This document shows positions 6,878 through 16,503 of a stretch of DNA of 35,138 nt, one piece after another. The notes beneath the pieces are model-generated. The model made no database searches. It was not told where the DNA came from and was given only the letters and a program-made list of their open reading frames with translations. Every line of letters starts with the position of its first letter. Position 1 is the first letter of the stretch. The translations under genes were made by a program, and so were the position numbers. Origin of the DNA: Clostridiaceae bacterium UBA5444 (lineage in GTDB: Bacteria > Bacillota > Clostridia > Clostridiales > Oxobacteraceae); the NCBI GenBank assembly GCA_002426575.1, contig DIRE01000035.1:54003-89140 (forward strand), written 5' to 3'.

Positions 6878-7759
6878 TTAAAGCCTGCTGAATAAATATG
6901 CTACCTTATTAAAAAATGTTGTTATATTTCTTCCATTTCCATTTTGTTTTTTAAGCCCTGTTATCTCTGATGCAATATTGTCTATGCAAATGCTTGCAGA
7001 ACATTTAGGATAAAGTACTTTAAAAGGAGTCTGCTGCATTACTGCTTTTTTAACGGAGACATCATCTATAACATATCCAAGGTAGTTAATTTCCTTACTT
7101 AAAAATTGAGTAACCGTATCGCATATTTTGGTTGATGCAATCTTTGCCTCTTTTTTATCTAAAGCCCTATTTACTACTAGATGAAACCTGCCCTCTGGTA
7201 CATATTTTAAGGCCACTTTTATGAGTCCATATGCATCAGTTATAGATGTAGGCTCTGGCGTTGTAAGTATTATAACCTCATCAGATACTGCCATAAATCC
7301 CATAACGTTTTTCGAAAGCCCTGCACCTATATCAACTATAAGTATATCTATGTCTTTAAATTTACCAAACTCACTAGATAGACTGGTTATCTGATCCTCA
7401 TCAAGGTTTGATAGACTCTCAATTCCAGATCCTCCTGGAATTAACTTAATACCCTTTGGCCCATCTAATACAATATCTTCTATTCTTTTATTATTAAATA
7501 TTACATCATAAAGGTTATATTTAGGTACTACTCCTGCTATTACATCCACGTTTGCAAGTCCAAGGTCTGCATCAAATACCATCACACTGTTTCCCATTTC
7601 CTTAAGAGCTATGGCAAGATTTACTGAAAAGTTTGTTTTACCAACTCCGCCCTTCCCACTTGCTACAGAAATTACCCTTATATCCTTTTGAACATTGCTT
7701 TCCTTTTTCTTTTTATATTCCTCCATATATCTTCTCAAATATTGGGCTTGATCTATCAT
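6878..7759 (-). CDS. flhG: Flagellar number regulator, MinD-like ATPase FlhG (YlxH)
   Basis: ParA/MinD-family ATPase that works with FlhF to set flagellar number and position. The 293-residue protein has the deviant Walker A SGKGGVGKT at 34-42, DADLGLANVD at about 63-72, the Walker B-like ILIVDIGAG near 139-147, and TTPEPTSITDAYG. The N-terminus (AQYLRRYMEEYKKKK) is the extension that carries the FlhF-stimulating motif in FlhG proteins. Its ATG overlaps the flhF stop codon by four bases, so the two are translationally coupled. A 9-bp inverted repeat (6843-6851/6878-6886) begins at its stop codon, with no uridine tract. Confidence 0.94.
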   Translation of the reverse strand: MIDQAQYLRRYMEEYKKKKESNVQKDIRVISVASGKGGVGKTNFSVNLAIALKEMGNSVMVFDADLGLANVDVIAGVVPKYNLYDVIFNNKRIEDIVLDGPKGIKLIPGGSGIESLSNLDEDQITSLSSEFGKFKDIDILIVDIGAGLSKNVMGFMAVSDEVIILTTPEPTSITDAYGLIKVALKYVPEGRFHLVVNRALDKKEAKIASTKICDTVTQFLSKEINYLGYVIDDVSVKKAVMQQTPFKVLYPKCSASICIDNIASEITGLKKQNGNGRNITTFFNKVAYLFSRL

Positions 7760-8892
7760 ATAAAGGCCTCCCCAAATATTAGATCAACTAGTCTTTCAGT
7801 TGTTGCTCTTTCTATATCATTAGGTACACTTTGACCTGTTGCTATATAAGATATTGGAGTATTTGTTTTGTATGCAATATTTACTATTGAGCCATAGGTG
7901 GTTGTCTCATCAAACTTTGTAAGAACAATGCTGTCGTAGTTTATTGAACTAAACCCTTCTAATATTCCTAGCATATCGTTATATTTTGTTGTCATACTCA
8001 TTGTAAGATAAGTTTTATCAGGTCTTATGTTATCTAGATAAAGCTTAAGCTCTGATAATTGCATTACGTTTTTTATACTTCTCCCAGTTGTATCTATAAA
8101 TATTAAGTCGCAGTCATTAAACTTTTCCATGGTTGGTTTAATATCACCTAAATTATTTATAGCACTAAATGGGATTCCTAATATATCTGCGTATATTTTT
8201 AGCTGCTCCACTGCCCCTATTCTATATGTATCTATTGTAATTAGTCCCACTTTTTTGCCTGTGCTTAATGCATTTAATGCAGCAATCTTTGCAATGGTTG
8301 TGGTCTTTCCAACCCCTGTAGGTCCTATAAATGCGCGAATTCTTCCTCCGTTATCTTCGTTTTCATCTACTTTAATCATTTCTTTTATCTTTTCCATCAA
8401 TACTGTATCAGGTATCCTTTTAACATCTTTAAACTCTTCCGTTTGCTTTAATTCAGATGTTATATTTGCAAGTATTTCTTCACTTACATCTCTTTCAATT
8501 AATGCTTTTTTAGATAATCCTCTTTTATTCCCCGTGTTTTTCTTGACTTCTTTGTTTTCATTTTCAGGCTTTATATCTTGAATAACCTTCTTATCTGATA
8601 CATCCACATTTTTTTCTACTATTGTCTGAAGCATTTCTGTTACTTTGGTTAACTCTTTTTCTATGCCGCCATTGTAATTATTTTGTTGTGGTATGCTTAT
8701 GGGTTTAACTTCCCTTTCTGCATTTTCATCTACTGCTGCAGTAATCTCTATCTTCTTTTTAGTAAATAGCCCCTTTATACCCTTTTGCCTCACATATCTT
8801 TTGTTCATAATGACTGCTTCAGGGCCTAGCTCTTTTTTTATCATTGCCATTACATTTGTCATATTATCTGAAGTATATTTTTTAATTATCAT
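7756..8892 (-). CDS. flhF: Flagellar SRP-type GTPase FlhF
   Basis: SRP-GTPase that marks the site of flagellar assembly. In the 378 residues, the N-terminal B domain (about 1-120) is polar and low in complexity. The NG domain then shows GPTGVGKTTTIAKIAA (G1, 190-205), DTYRIGAVEQL (about 221-231), DTTGR (about 267-271) and VLTKFDET (G4). It starts with ATG inside the last codons of flhA (11-base overlap) with GGTGA upstream. It forms a pair with flhG immediately downstream. Confidence 0.95.
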   Translation of the reverse strand: MIIKKYTSDNMTNVMAMIKKELGPEAVIMNKRYVRQKGIKGLFTKKKIEITAAVDENAEREVKPISIPQQNNYNGGIEKELTKVTEMLQTIVEKNVDVSDKKVIQDIKPENENKEVKKNTGNKRGLSKKALIERDVSEEILANITSELKQTEEFKDVKRIPDTVLMEKIKEMIKVDENEDNGGRIRAFIGPTGVGKTTTIAKIAALNALSTGKKVGLITIDTYRIGAVEQLKIYADILGIPFSAINNLGDIKPTMEKFNDCDLIFIDTTGRSIKNVMQLSELKLYLDNIRPDKTYLTMSMTTKYNDMLGILEGFSSINYDSIVLTKFDETTTYGSIVNIAYKTNTPISYIATGQSVPNDIERATTERLVDLIFGEAFI

Positions 8893-10972
8893 TTAATGTC
8901 ACCATCCCAACGGAATTGATCCCTATATTTCCTGGAACCTCATTCATTGAAATTACAGCAACCTCAGGAAACACCAGCTCTAGCATCCTTTTCAAAGCAG
9001 GTCTTATCCTTGGTGAGCACAGTATAACAGGAGAGTTATTATAAAATCCGGTATTTTGTACAATCTCATTAATATTTGTAAATATCTTTTGAGTTATATC
9101 GGGATTTAATGATGGAAATGAACCCTGAATGGATTTATGTATATTATCTCCTATGAGCTGTTCAAGCTCCGGATCCATTGTAATCACATTTATATTGTTA
9201 TCCTCATCTATAAATGGCTTACATATTACCCTTCCAAGGGATATCCTTACATACTCTGTTAAAAGCTCTGTATCCTTAGTAGTCCTGCTATTATCTGCCA
9301 GACTTTCAAGTATTGTAACCATATCTCTTATGGGTACTCCCTCTTTTAATAGATTTTGAAGTACCTTTTGAACCTCTCCTAAAGACATCAAATCAGGTAC
9401 AAGTTCATCTACCACTGCGCCATAATTTTCTTTAACTACGTCAAGGAGCATCTTTACTTCTTGTCTTCCTAAAAGCTCATGGCTGTGCTGCTTTATTACC
9501 TCTGTAAGGTGGGTTATAAGTACTGTAACAGGGTCTACAATAGTTAGCCCCATCATCTCTGCCTTATCCTTTTGATCGCTTGAAATCCATACAGCTGGAA
9601 GTCCAAATGTTGGCTCTATTGTTTTTATTCCTTCAATATCCACAGTAGAGTTTACAGGATCCATTGCTAAGTAATGGTTGCTCATTATCTCCCCATGGGC
9701 AACTTCGCTTCCTTTAATCTTTATTCTATATTCATTAGTTCCAAGCTGCAGATTGTCCCTTATTCTTATAGGCTGAACTGCAATCCCAAGCTCTAGGGCA
9801 CACTGCCTTCTCACTGCTGCAATTCTATCTAATAAATCTCCTCCTGCACCAGAGTCTGTAAGTGGTATAAGCCCGTATCCTATTTCTATCTCAAGCATAT
9901 CAACCTGAAAAAGGTTCATTATATTCTCAGGCTCTTTTTTAATTGCCTCTGTAGCTTGTACCTCTTCTTTAGCTTGTTGGGTGGTTTTCTTCTTGCCTTT
10001 GCCATCTTTATCTAAACTGTAAGCAAAATATGCTGTAATAGCAGATAATACAAGAAACGGAACACTAGGCAAAGATGGAATAAGCCCAAGCATAAGAAGT
10101 ATTACAGAGGTTATTGCAATTACATTTGGAAAAGATGTAAGCTGCTCTGACAGCTCTTTTCCAAAGCTCTCATCACTTGCAGAACGTGTAACTAATATAC
10201 CTGCTGATGTTGATATTAGAAGTGCTGGAATCTGGTTTACAAGACCATCACCAATTGTAAGCAGCGAAAACTTCTTTAAAGCCTCCCCTGCACTTAAATC
10301 CATATTAACCATTCCAACGAGTACTCCACCTATTATATTTATAATGACAATTATAATTCCTGCAACAGCATCTCCCTTTACAAACTTACTAGCACCATCC
10401 ATTGATCCATAAAAGTCTGCCTCTTTTTGAAGATCCTTTCTCTTTTCCATTGCTTCTCTTTCAGTTATTATTCCTGCGTTAAGGTCTGCATCTATGCTCA
10501 TCTGCTTCCCTGGCATTGCATCTAGTGTAAACCTTGCTGCAACCTCTGCAACTCTCCCTGACCCATTTGTTATTACTACAAACTGTATAATAAATATTAT
10601 AATAAATAGTATTGCACCTACAATGTAATCACCTTGAACAACAAAGTTTCCAAAGGCCTCAACCACATCTCCTGCATATCCATCTGTAAGTATAAGCCTT
10701 GTTGATGCTACATTAAGCCCTAATCTAAAAAGAGTAGTAATCAAAAGCAGGGTTGGAAAAACAGTTAGCTGCAGTATCTCTGTTGTAAACATGGTGAGTA
10801 AAAGTATAATAAGAGAAAATGCAAGATTAAACACCAAAAGTACACTAAGTACTTCTGGTTTCATAGGAACAATAAACATTACAACAATACTTATTACAGC
10901 AAAAGCTACTAATGTATCAACATTAAAAAATATTCTTTTTATAAGACTTGGTTTCTTATTCAATGCATTCAC
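8882..10972 (-). CDS. flhA: Flagellar export gate protein FlhA
   Basis: The largest subunit of the flagellar type III export gate. The 696-residue protein has about eight hydrophobic spans in the first 330 residues, the conserved cytoplasmic FHIPEP-region sequence (GRVAEVAARFTLDAMPGKQMSIDADLNAG is visible in part, near 150-175), and a soluble C-terminal domain from about 350 that binds chaperone-substrate complexes. The frame opens with GTG at 10972 overlapping the fliR-flhB stop (GTGA). Because GAGG directly abuts that GTG, an in-frame TTG at 10963 is an alternative start. It is followed by overlapping flhF. Length is normal for the family. Confidence 0.96.
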   Translation of the reverse strand: MNALNKKPSLIKRIFFNVDTLVAFAVISIVVMFIVPMKPEVLSVLLVFNLAFSLIILLLTMFTTEILQLTVFPTLLLITTLFRLGLNVASTRLILTDGYAGDVVEAFGNFVVQGDYIVGAILFIIIFIIQFVVITNGSGRVAEVAARFTLDAMPGKQMSIDADLNAGIITEREAMEKRKDLQKEADFYGSMDGASKFVKGDAVAGIIIVIINIIGGVLVGMVNMDLSAGEALKKFSLLTIGDGLVNQIPALLISTSAGILVTRSASDESFGKELSEQLTSFPNVIAITSVILLMLGLIPSLPSVPFLVLSAITAYFAYSLDKDGKGKKKTTQQAKEEVQATEAIKKEPENIMNLFQVDMLEIEIGYGLIPLTDSGAGGDLLDRIAAVRRQCALELGIAVQPIRIRDNLQLGTNEYRIKIKGSEVAHGEIMSNHYLAMDPVNSTVDIEGIKTIEPTFGLPAVWISSDQKDKAEMMGLTIVDPVTVLITHLTEVIKQHSHELLGRQEVKMLLDVVKENYGAVVDELVPDLMSLGEVQKVLQNLLKEGVPIRDMVTILESLADNSRTTKDTELLTEYVRISLGRVICKPFIDEDNNINVITMDPELEQLIGDNIHKSIQGSFPSLNPDITQKIFTNINEIVQNTGFYNNSPVILCSPRIRPALKRMLELVFPEVAVISMNEVPGNIGINSVGMVTLNDN

Positions 10973-12801
10973 CCTCGTGCTTTCTTCAAACTATATACCA
11001 TGGCAAGTATCTCTGCCACGGCTTGGTACATTTCAACTGGTATATCTTCGTTTATTTCAACCTCTTTATATATCATTCTAGCAACAGGCTTATTTTCGAT
11101 TATTGGTATATCATTTTCTGCTGCTATTTTCTTTATCTTTTTAGCTACCTCATCAGCACCCTTTGCCACAAGCTTTGGAGCACTGTCTGCTCCTTGTTCG
11201 TATTTAAGAGCAACTGCAAGATGTGTTGGGTTTGTTATTATAACTGAAGCATTTGGAACCTCATGCATCATTCTCCTTGAGGCCATCTCTCTTTGCTTTT
11301 GCCTAATCTTGGACTTTATGAGAGGATCCCCTTCCATCTGCTTATACTCTTCTTTTATTTCTTGCTTAGTCATCATAAGATCCTTTTTGTATGCCCTTTT
11401 TTGATATATTAAATCGGCAACCCCAAGTATCAAAACTATAATGGCAACCTTTGAAATCTCTGACTGTACTATGTCTGCAGATACGGCCGCAATTGACTCT
11501 ATCCCCATATCAGAGGTTTTAATTACCGTTGGCATCTCGCCTTTTAGAAAGTTATATGATACATATCCAATTACTGCAATGCTGGCACAGGCCTTTAAAA
11601 GTTCCACTAAGGCTCTGCCTGAAAACATTCGTTTAAACCCTTCTATTGGATTTAATCTGCTTAATTTAGGTTTTAAAGTATCAGTTGTATGTATAAAGCC
11701 TGTTTGGGCAATATTTGCAATTACCCCTAATGACATAACCGTTATAAATATGGGCATAGTAACTTTTGAAAATTGTGCAAAGGAGTAAATACATATATCC
11801 GTTATATCTCCTTGGGCTATATGAGCTCTTCCTATGTTATTTATACTCCTTGTTAAAAAATCTTCTATAATATTCATTGCATCCCTGCTAAATGATACTG
11901 CCAGTATTGCAATTCCAATTAAAGTCATGGCAGATACAAACTCTCTGCTCTTTGCAACCTGCCCTTTCTTTTTTGCATCCTCTTTTCTCTTGTCTGTAGG
12001 TTCTTCTGTCTTATCACTAGATGCAAAGCACATGACCAGAGGAAATAACTTTAAAAAGTTGTTTAAATCCATTGGCATGTCTTGAAAAATCTTTATATAC
12101 ATATGCACTAGCGCAGGAAGCGCTGCAGAAAATACTAAAAGCCCTACAACCATCTTTATAGGCATACTCATCATCAGTATATTAAGCTGTGGTACTGCCC
12201 TTGCAATAAGCCCCATTGTAAAATCAGTTAAAAACAAGGCTAATATAACTGGAGCACTTAATTTTATAGATAACACCATAGTTTTCAAAAATATATGAAG
12301 TATATATGTGCCAATCTCTGGTGGAAGATTCACTCCAAGTACTGGTACCACGTCAAAACTTTGGACAATGGTGTTTATAAGAACATGAGGGCCATCTATT
12401 AAAATAAATATAGTCATACCTATTAAATTTGTCAGATTTCCCATTAATGTAACATTGCTATTTGTAGTAACATCAAACTGACCGTACATGGAATACCCCA
12501 TCTGCATATCCATAAATTGTCCTGATGCCTTAATAGCCTGAAATATTAAATATGTAATAAAGCCTAGAGCTAATCCAAATATACATTCCCCTACAGCACA
12601 GGTGAATAAAGAAAATATTGAGTTTGGAATAAGAGCCTTATCATATATGGCAAATCCATATGTTAAATAGCTAAGTAATAGGCCAAATCCAACCTTTGCT
12701 ATATTGGGTATACCTTTAATTGTAAATAAGGGTGTTACTGCCATAAAACTCACTATTCTAACAAAGACCAATATGAAAATTATAAATCCAGTATAATCCA
12801 T
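10969..12801 (-). CDS. fliR-flhB: Fused flagellar export proteins FliR-FlhB
   Basis: One 610-residue reading frame carries both FliR (about 1-250: hydrophobic spans, conserved MDMQMGYSM near 98-105, and VPQLNILMMSMPIK near 203-216) and FlhB (about 260-610). The FlhB part opens with SSDKTEEPTDKRKEDAKKKG and has four membrane spans, then the cytoplasmic domain with the autocleavage motif NPTH at 524-527. FliR belongs to the export gate ring and FlhB is the specificity switch that moves export from hook to filament proteins. The fusion is known in Clostridium species. No stop or frameshift lies at the junction. It starts with ATG and TAGGTAA upstream, after fliQ. Confidence 0.96.
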   Translation of the reverse strand: MDYTGFIIFILVFVRIVSFMAVTPLFTIKGIPNIAKVGFGLLLSYLTYGFAIYDKALIPNSIFSLFTCAVGECIFGLALGFITYLIFQAIKASGQFMDMQMGYSMYGQFDVTTNSNVTLMGNLTNLIGMTIFILIDGPHVLINTIVQSFDVVPVLGVNLPPEIGTYILHIFLKTMVLSIKLSAPVILALFLTDFTMGLIARAVPQLNILMMSMPIKMVVGLLVFSAALPALVHMYIKIFQDMPMDLNNFLKLFPLVMCFASSDKTEEPTDKRKEDAKKKGQVAKSREFVSAMTLIGIAILAVSFSRDAMNIIEDFLTRSINNIGRAHIAQGDITDICIYSFAQFSKVTMPIFITVMSLGVIANIAQTGFIHTTDTLKPKLSRLNPIEGFKRMFSGRALVELLKACASIAVIGYVSYNFLKGEMPTVIKTSDMGIESIAAVSADIVQSEISKVAIIVLILGVADLIYQKRAYKKDLMMTKQEIKEEYKQMEGDPLIKSKIRQKQREMASRRMMHEVPNASVIITNPTHLAVALKYEQGADSAPKLVAKGADEVAKKIKKIAAENDIPIIENKPVARMIYKEVEINEDIPVEMYQAVAEILAMVYSLKKARG

Positions 12802-12812
12802 ACTATTACCTA

Positions 12813-13082
12813 CTAATGTATAAGCCTAGGTATGGCATCAAATATTCTAGTAGTGAAGTTCATAAGTATTTGCAGCATCCAAGATCCAAAGAATATAATA
12901 GATGCAAAAACAGCCAATATCTTAGGAACAAATGTTAGAGTCTGCTCCTGTATCTGTGTTGTAGCTTGAAATATACTTATTAAAAGCCCAATTCCAAGAG
13001 AGATTCCAAGTACAGGCCCCGAAACCATAATCGTGGTCTTTAATGCATCCTTAATTACTCCTACAACAAAATTCTCACTCAT
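12813..13082 (-). CDS. fliQ: Flagellar export gate protein FliQ
   Basis: An 89-residue, two-span membrane protein of the FliPQR export gate. It begins MSENFVVGVIKDALKTT, followed by GPVLGISLGIGLLISIFQATTQIQEQTL, which is the FliQ signature region, and a second hydrophobic helix near 50-75. Length is typical. An AGGGGTGG site lies just before the ATG. It sits between fliP and the fliR-flhB fusion, in the conserved order. Confidence 0.96.
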   Translation of the reverse strand: MSENFVVGVIKDALKTTIMVSGPVLGISLGIGLLISIFQATTQIQEQTLTFVPKILAVFASIIFFGSWMLQILMNFTTRIFDAIPRLIH

Positions 13083-13093
13083 TAAACCACCCC

Positions 13094-13864
13094 TTAAGCA
13101 AAGCTATTCAACAAAGTTTTTACTACTAAATTCCATCCATCTACCATAAAGAACAAAAGCAGTTTAAAAGGCAGAGATATAGAAATTGGTGGAAGCATAA
13201 ACATACCCATTGACATAAGTATACTTGCAACAATCATGTCTATAACAATAAACGGTATGTATATCATAAATCCCATCATAAACGCCTGACTAAGTTCGCT
13301 TATTACAAAAGCTGGTATTAATATCCTAAATGGTGTATCTTCAGGCTTCTCTAGTTTGTCCATTTTTGCTGCATTTACAAATAGCTCAATATCCTTTTGC
13401 CTTGTCTGTTTTAGCATAAACTTCTTTACAGGCTGCGATCCTACTTCAATAGCCTCTTCCTGAGTAATCTTATTGTCAAGGTAAGGCTTTATTGCCTGAT
13501 TATTAACCTCGGTATAAACAGGATGCATTATAAAAAATGTAAGGAACAAAGCTAATCCTACAAGCACCTGATTCGGAGGATTTTGTTGAGTTGACAAGGC
13601 ACTCCTTACAAATGATAATACTACTACAATCCTAGTAAATGATGTTGTAAGTATCATAATAGAAGGTACAAGTGTAAGCACTGTTATTAGTATTAATACC
13701 TTTATGCTATCTACATAATCTTTTGGCGCAGCAGCTGCATTATCAACATTAATTTCAACCTTTGGTATTGGAAAGTCTAAAGGCTCTGCATAAGCTGTAT
13801 ATGTTGCACAAAAGAATGTTAACCCGAAAACTAAAGCTATTATAAATATCTTTTTATTTTTCAT
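13094..13864 (-). CDS. fliP: Flagellar export gate protein FliP
   Basis: Core export gate subunit of 256 residues. It has a cleavable signal peptide (lysine-rich start, hydrophobic stretch to about 25, then AYAEP), as usual for FliP. Four membrane segments follow, with the conserved signatures SFTRIVVVLSFVRSALSTQ, NQVLVGLALFLTFF and DMIVASILMSMGMFMLPP. The start overlaps the end of fliO by four bases. It is followed by fliQ. Confidence 0.96.
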   Translation of the reverse strand: MKNKKIFIIALVFGLTFFCATYTAYAEPLDFPIPKVEINVDNAAAAPKDYVDSIKVLILITVLTLVPSIMILTTSFTRIVVVLSFVRSALSTQQNPPNQVLVGLALFLTFFIMHPVYTEVNNQAIKPYLDNKITQEEAIEVGSQPVKKFMLKQTRQKDIELFVNAAKMDKLEKPEDTPFRILIPAFVISELSQAFMMGFMIYIPFIVIDMIVASILMSMGMFMLPPISISLPFKLLLFFMVDGWNLVVKTLLNSFA

Positions 13865-14229
13865 AGCCTTTCCTTTCTCTTTACAATAGATTTAAAGTTA
13901 TTTTTCATATTTTCACTAAATGATTTATTCTCTTCTTGTTGTTTTTCTACGCAGTCCTCTGGAAGAGGCATTAATATTTTAACTTCATCCTCGGAATAGC
14001 TTACAACATAAGGCTTGTTATTAATAAGCACCACAGATAGGGCTGCTTTATTATTTAATGGAACCTTCTCAATCACTCTTATTATCTTGCCTTGCCCCAT
14101 TTTGAGCATCTTGCTCCCGCCTACCCTTATGCTTAAGTAAGCAAGAAGAATTACCAAGGGTAGAAATACTAATATTTTTGCCAAACTTCCAAAGAACTCA
14201 TAATTCACTCCACTCACTATCCTCACCAT
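13861..14229 (-). CDS. fliO: Flagellar biosynthesis protein FliO (FliZ-like)
   Basis: A 122-residue, single-span membrane protein (ILVFLPLVILLAYLSIRVG near 18-36), followed by the conserved short cytoplasmic domain (IIRVIEKVPLNNKAALSVV and NKPYVVSYSEDEVKIL) and a charged tail. FliO helps assemble the FliP ring. It lies between fliL and fliP as in most Firmicutes. The start is uncertain: ATG at 14229 has no clear RBS, whereas in-frame GTG codons slightly downstream follow GGTGAGG or GAGTGGA. Either choice changes only a few N-terminal residues. Confidence 0.85.
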   Translation of the reverse strand: MVRIVSGVNYEFFGSLAKILVFLPLVILLAYLSIRVGGSKMLKMGQGKIIRVIEKVPLNNKAALSVVLINNKPYVVSYSEDEVKILMPLPEDCVEKQQEENKSFSENMKNNFKSIVKRKERL

Positions 14230-14262
14230 TAACTATTCACTACTAACCATACTCTTACCTAC

Positions 14263-14730
14263 TTACTGTATCAATATATCCGTGAAATAAACGTTATCAA
14301 TCTTATCTGTTTTTATTATTGTATTTATTTTCTCCATAATCTCTTTCTGTACATTCTCGCATCCTTCTACGGATTTTAAGTCTTCCACTTTTTTGCTTCT
14401 TAATATACTTGTAATTGCACTTCTTGTTTGCACATCTACATCCTTATCGCTTAATTCCTCTTCGAGCTTTTGGTTTCTAAAGCCTGCATGAACTGTAACC
14501 TTTACATAGCGCCTATACCCAGGCTCATCTAAATTCACTTGAAACTCACCAAGTGGATATGTATATTCTTTTGCTTGTGCAACAGCCGCATTATTATTAT
14601 TTTTGTTATAACCATTTTTAGGCTTCATTGGAAGCAGGCTTAATGTATACATTACATAGACAAGGCCACCTACAACTATTGGAACTATAATCATAAGCAC
14701 TATAATGGCTGCACGTTTTAATTTATCCAT
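14263..14730 (-). CDS. fliL: Flagellar basal body-associated protein FliL
   Basis: A 155-residue, single-span protein (AAIIVLMIIVPIVVGGLVYVM near 7-27) with a periplasmic-side domain that includes YPLGEFQVNLDEPGYRRYVK and ends in VYFTDILIQ, the characteristic FliL C-terminus. FliL rings surround the stator and support motor torque. It follows motB directly and has GGAGTGA before the ATG. The low-complexity asparagine run (about 40-48) is a linker. Confidence 0.93.
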   Translation of the reverse strand: MDKLKRAAIIVLMIIVPIVVGGLVYVMYTLSLLPMKPKNGYNKNNNNAAVAQAKEYTYPLGEFQVNLDEPGYRRYVKVTVHAGFRNQKLEEELSDKDVDVQTRSAITSILRSKKVEDLKSVEGCENVQKEIMEKINTIIKTDKIDNVYFTDILIQ

Positions 14731-14747
14731 TTATACATCACTCCATT

Positions 14748-15470
14748 TTACTCTGATTTATTACCCTCTTTGTCATTTGTGACAATAAGTATATTTACCC
14801 TTCTATTTTGAGCTCTTCCTTCGGGAGTGTTATTGCTTGCTATTGGGCTATATTCCCCACAAGCAACGGCTGAAAGCCGCTCTGGCTTGACACCTTTCTT
14901 TTCCACTAAATATCTCAAAACAGTAGTTGCTCTATTTGCAGATAATTCCCAGTTAGAAGGGAAATCAGCATAGTGTATAGGGACATTGTCCGTATGGCCT
15001 TCTACTATAACATTGTTTGGCAGCTGATCAAGAAGAACAGATACCTTGTCCATAATAGGTATGCTTTCAGGCTTTAACTCGGTCTTTCCAGTATCAAATA
15101 ATATACTGTTATTAAACTCCATTATTACGCCCCTTTTATCTTCTCTTATCTTTACATACTCACTAAGGTCATTTTGGTTTACAAAATCTGATACGGTTTC
15201 ATACATATCCTTATTATTTGGACTTTTAGGGGTCTTTTCTCCAACAATTGGGACTTCACCACCTGATTCTTTGTTTAATTCAAATATGCCTGCCCCTCCG
15301 CCAAATGCAGTACTCATTGATTGTGAAACCTGTTTGAACTTTTCTATATCCACTAGAGAATAGGAATATAAAAGAACAAAGAATGTAAGTACAAGTGTCA
15401 TCATATCTGAATAAGTTGTAAGCCATCCCTGACTTATTTCCTTTTTTTCAGGCTTTTTTCTTTTACTCAT
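14748..15470 (-). CDS. motB: Flagellar stator protein MotB
   Basis: Stator subunit that conducts ions and anchors to peptidoglycan. The 240-residue protein has a basic N-terminus, one membrane helix (WLTTYSDMMTLVLTFFVLLY) with the essential ion-binding Asp at about 22, and a plug and linker. The C-terminal OmpA-like domain has VEGHTDNVPI near 157-165 and NWELSANRA with NRRVNILI near the end. Its ATG overlaps the last codons of motA, so the two are coupled. Whether it carries protons or sodium is not decided from the sequence. Confidence 0.96.
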   Translation of the reverse strand: MSKRKKPEKKEISQGWLTTYSDMMTLVLTFFVLLYSYSLVDIEKFKQVSQSMSTAFGGGAGIFELNKESGGEVPIVGEKTPKSPNNKDMYETVSDFVNQNDLSEYVKIREDKRGVIMEFNNSILFDTGKTELKPESIPIMDKVSVLLDQLPNNVIVEGHTDNVPIHYADFPSNWELSANRATTVLRYLVEKKGVKPERLSAVACGEYSPIASNNTPEGRAQNRRVNILIVTNDKEGNKSE

Positions 15471-16290
15471 TTTCCATCACCGCACCATCCCTCGCTTCAC
15501 CTTTCATAAGTGATAGTCTCTCTTGCGGAGGCATGTAAGTCTTTAATTTATCCTCTATAACCCTTGGGTTTACCCCAGATTGTATAGATAGTACACCTTC
15601 TAGCATCATTTCTCTAATATCTGCCTCATCAGCACTTCTTGTTTCAAGTTTATTAGCAAGTGGTCCAAATATAAAGTTAGCTAGAATTGAACCATAAAAT
15701 GATGTAATTATGGCCTTTGCCATTCCAGGTCCTAAAGTACTTGGATCATCAAGTTTAAGCAGCATCTGTGTAAGTCCTATTAAAGTTCCTATCATTCCAT
15801 ATGCAGGTCCATACCCTGCCCATGCTTTAAGCAAGTTTATGCCATCTGTGTGTCTCTTCTCCATGGCTGATACTTCAAGCTCCAATATTTCCCTTATAGT
15901 CTCTGGCTCTATACCATCTACAACCATTTGTATTCCTTCCTTTAAAAACACATCATCTATTTGTTCAACTTCATCTTCAAGAGATAAAAGCCCTTCCTTC
16001 CTTGCTTTCCTTGAAAGTTCAACAAATGTTTCAATAATTGCGCCAGTGGAATACTCACTGCCCCTAAATGCATTTTTAATCATAGCAGGTATATTCTTTA
16101 TGGTCTCCATTGGGAAAGATATCATTATTGTAAAAAATGAACCAAATACTGTAATAAATACGGATGGCAAGTCCCAGAAAGCTCTGAGACCAGCCAAATT
16201 TATTTTGTTATTATCAAGAGACATACCTATTATAATAGCTAAAGCACCTAAAAATAATCCTAATGTAGTTGATAAGTCGCGTTTTTTCAT
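15463..16290 (-). CDS. motA: Flagellar stator protein MotA
   Basis: Stator subunit of 275 residues with four membrane helices. Helices lie near 9-24 and 41-57, then a cytoplasmic loop contains SRKARKEGLLSLEDEVE (the charged residues that contact FliG). Helices 3 and 4 lie near 155-215, including GYGPAYGMIGTLIGL and ITSFYGSILANFIFGPLANKL. The sequence is of the MotA/PomA family. It begins with ATG after GGAGGTAATTAAAGA and overlaps flbD by four bases. Confidence 0.96.
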   Translation of the reverse strand: MKKRDLSTTLGLFLGALAIIIGMSLDNNKINLAGLRAFWDLPSVFITVFGSFFTIMISFPMETIKNIPAMIKNAFRGSEYSTGAIIETFVELSRKARKEGLLSLEDEVEQIDDVFLKEGIQMVVDGIEPETIREILELEVSAMEKRHTDGINLLKAWAGYGPAYGMIGTLIGLTQMLLKLDDPSTLGPGMAKAIITSFYGSILANFIFGPLANKLETRSADEADIREMMLEGVLSIQSGVNPRVIEDKLKTYMPPQERLSLMKGEARDGAVMENE

Positions 16291-16490
16291 TCTTTAATTA
16301 CCTCCGGTATTGCCATATATCTTTTTTTAAACTCAATTATTTTGTTTATAATATCATCTGAGGATTCTTTGACAACATATTTCTTCCCGGTTGTGGTTGT
16401 TATGACTGAATCTGGGGTAACCTCAATCTTTTCAATCAAATCACAATTTAAATAAAACTCTTTATTGTTAAATCCGGTAAGTTTAATCAT
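16287..16490 (-). CDS. flbD: FlbD-family small flagellar protein
   Basis: A 67-residue protein of the FlbD family (MIKLTGFNNKEFYLNCDLIE, then EVTPDSVITTTTGKKYVV, then a helix). Members are found next to flgE and motA in Firmicutes and spirochetes. In Bacillus the homologue is also called SwrD (YlzI) and raises stator power, which fits its position here between flgE and motAB. GAGGGATGAAAA precedes the ATG. The role is inferred from the family. Confidence 0.92.
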   Translation of the reverse strand: MIKLTGFNNKEFYLNCDLIEKIEVTPDSVITTTTGKKYVVKESSDDIINKIIEFKKRYMAIPEVIKE

Positions 16491-16503
16491 TTTTCATCCC
16501 TCT

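Noticed and set aside
6843..6886. 9-bp inverted repeat after flhG as a terminator
   Set aside because: Long loop and no uridine tract; fliA follows closely and is likely cotranscribed.
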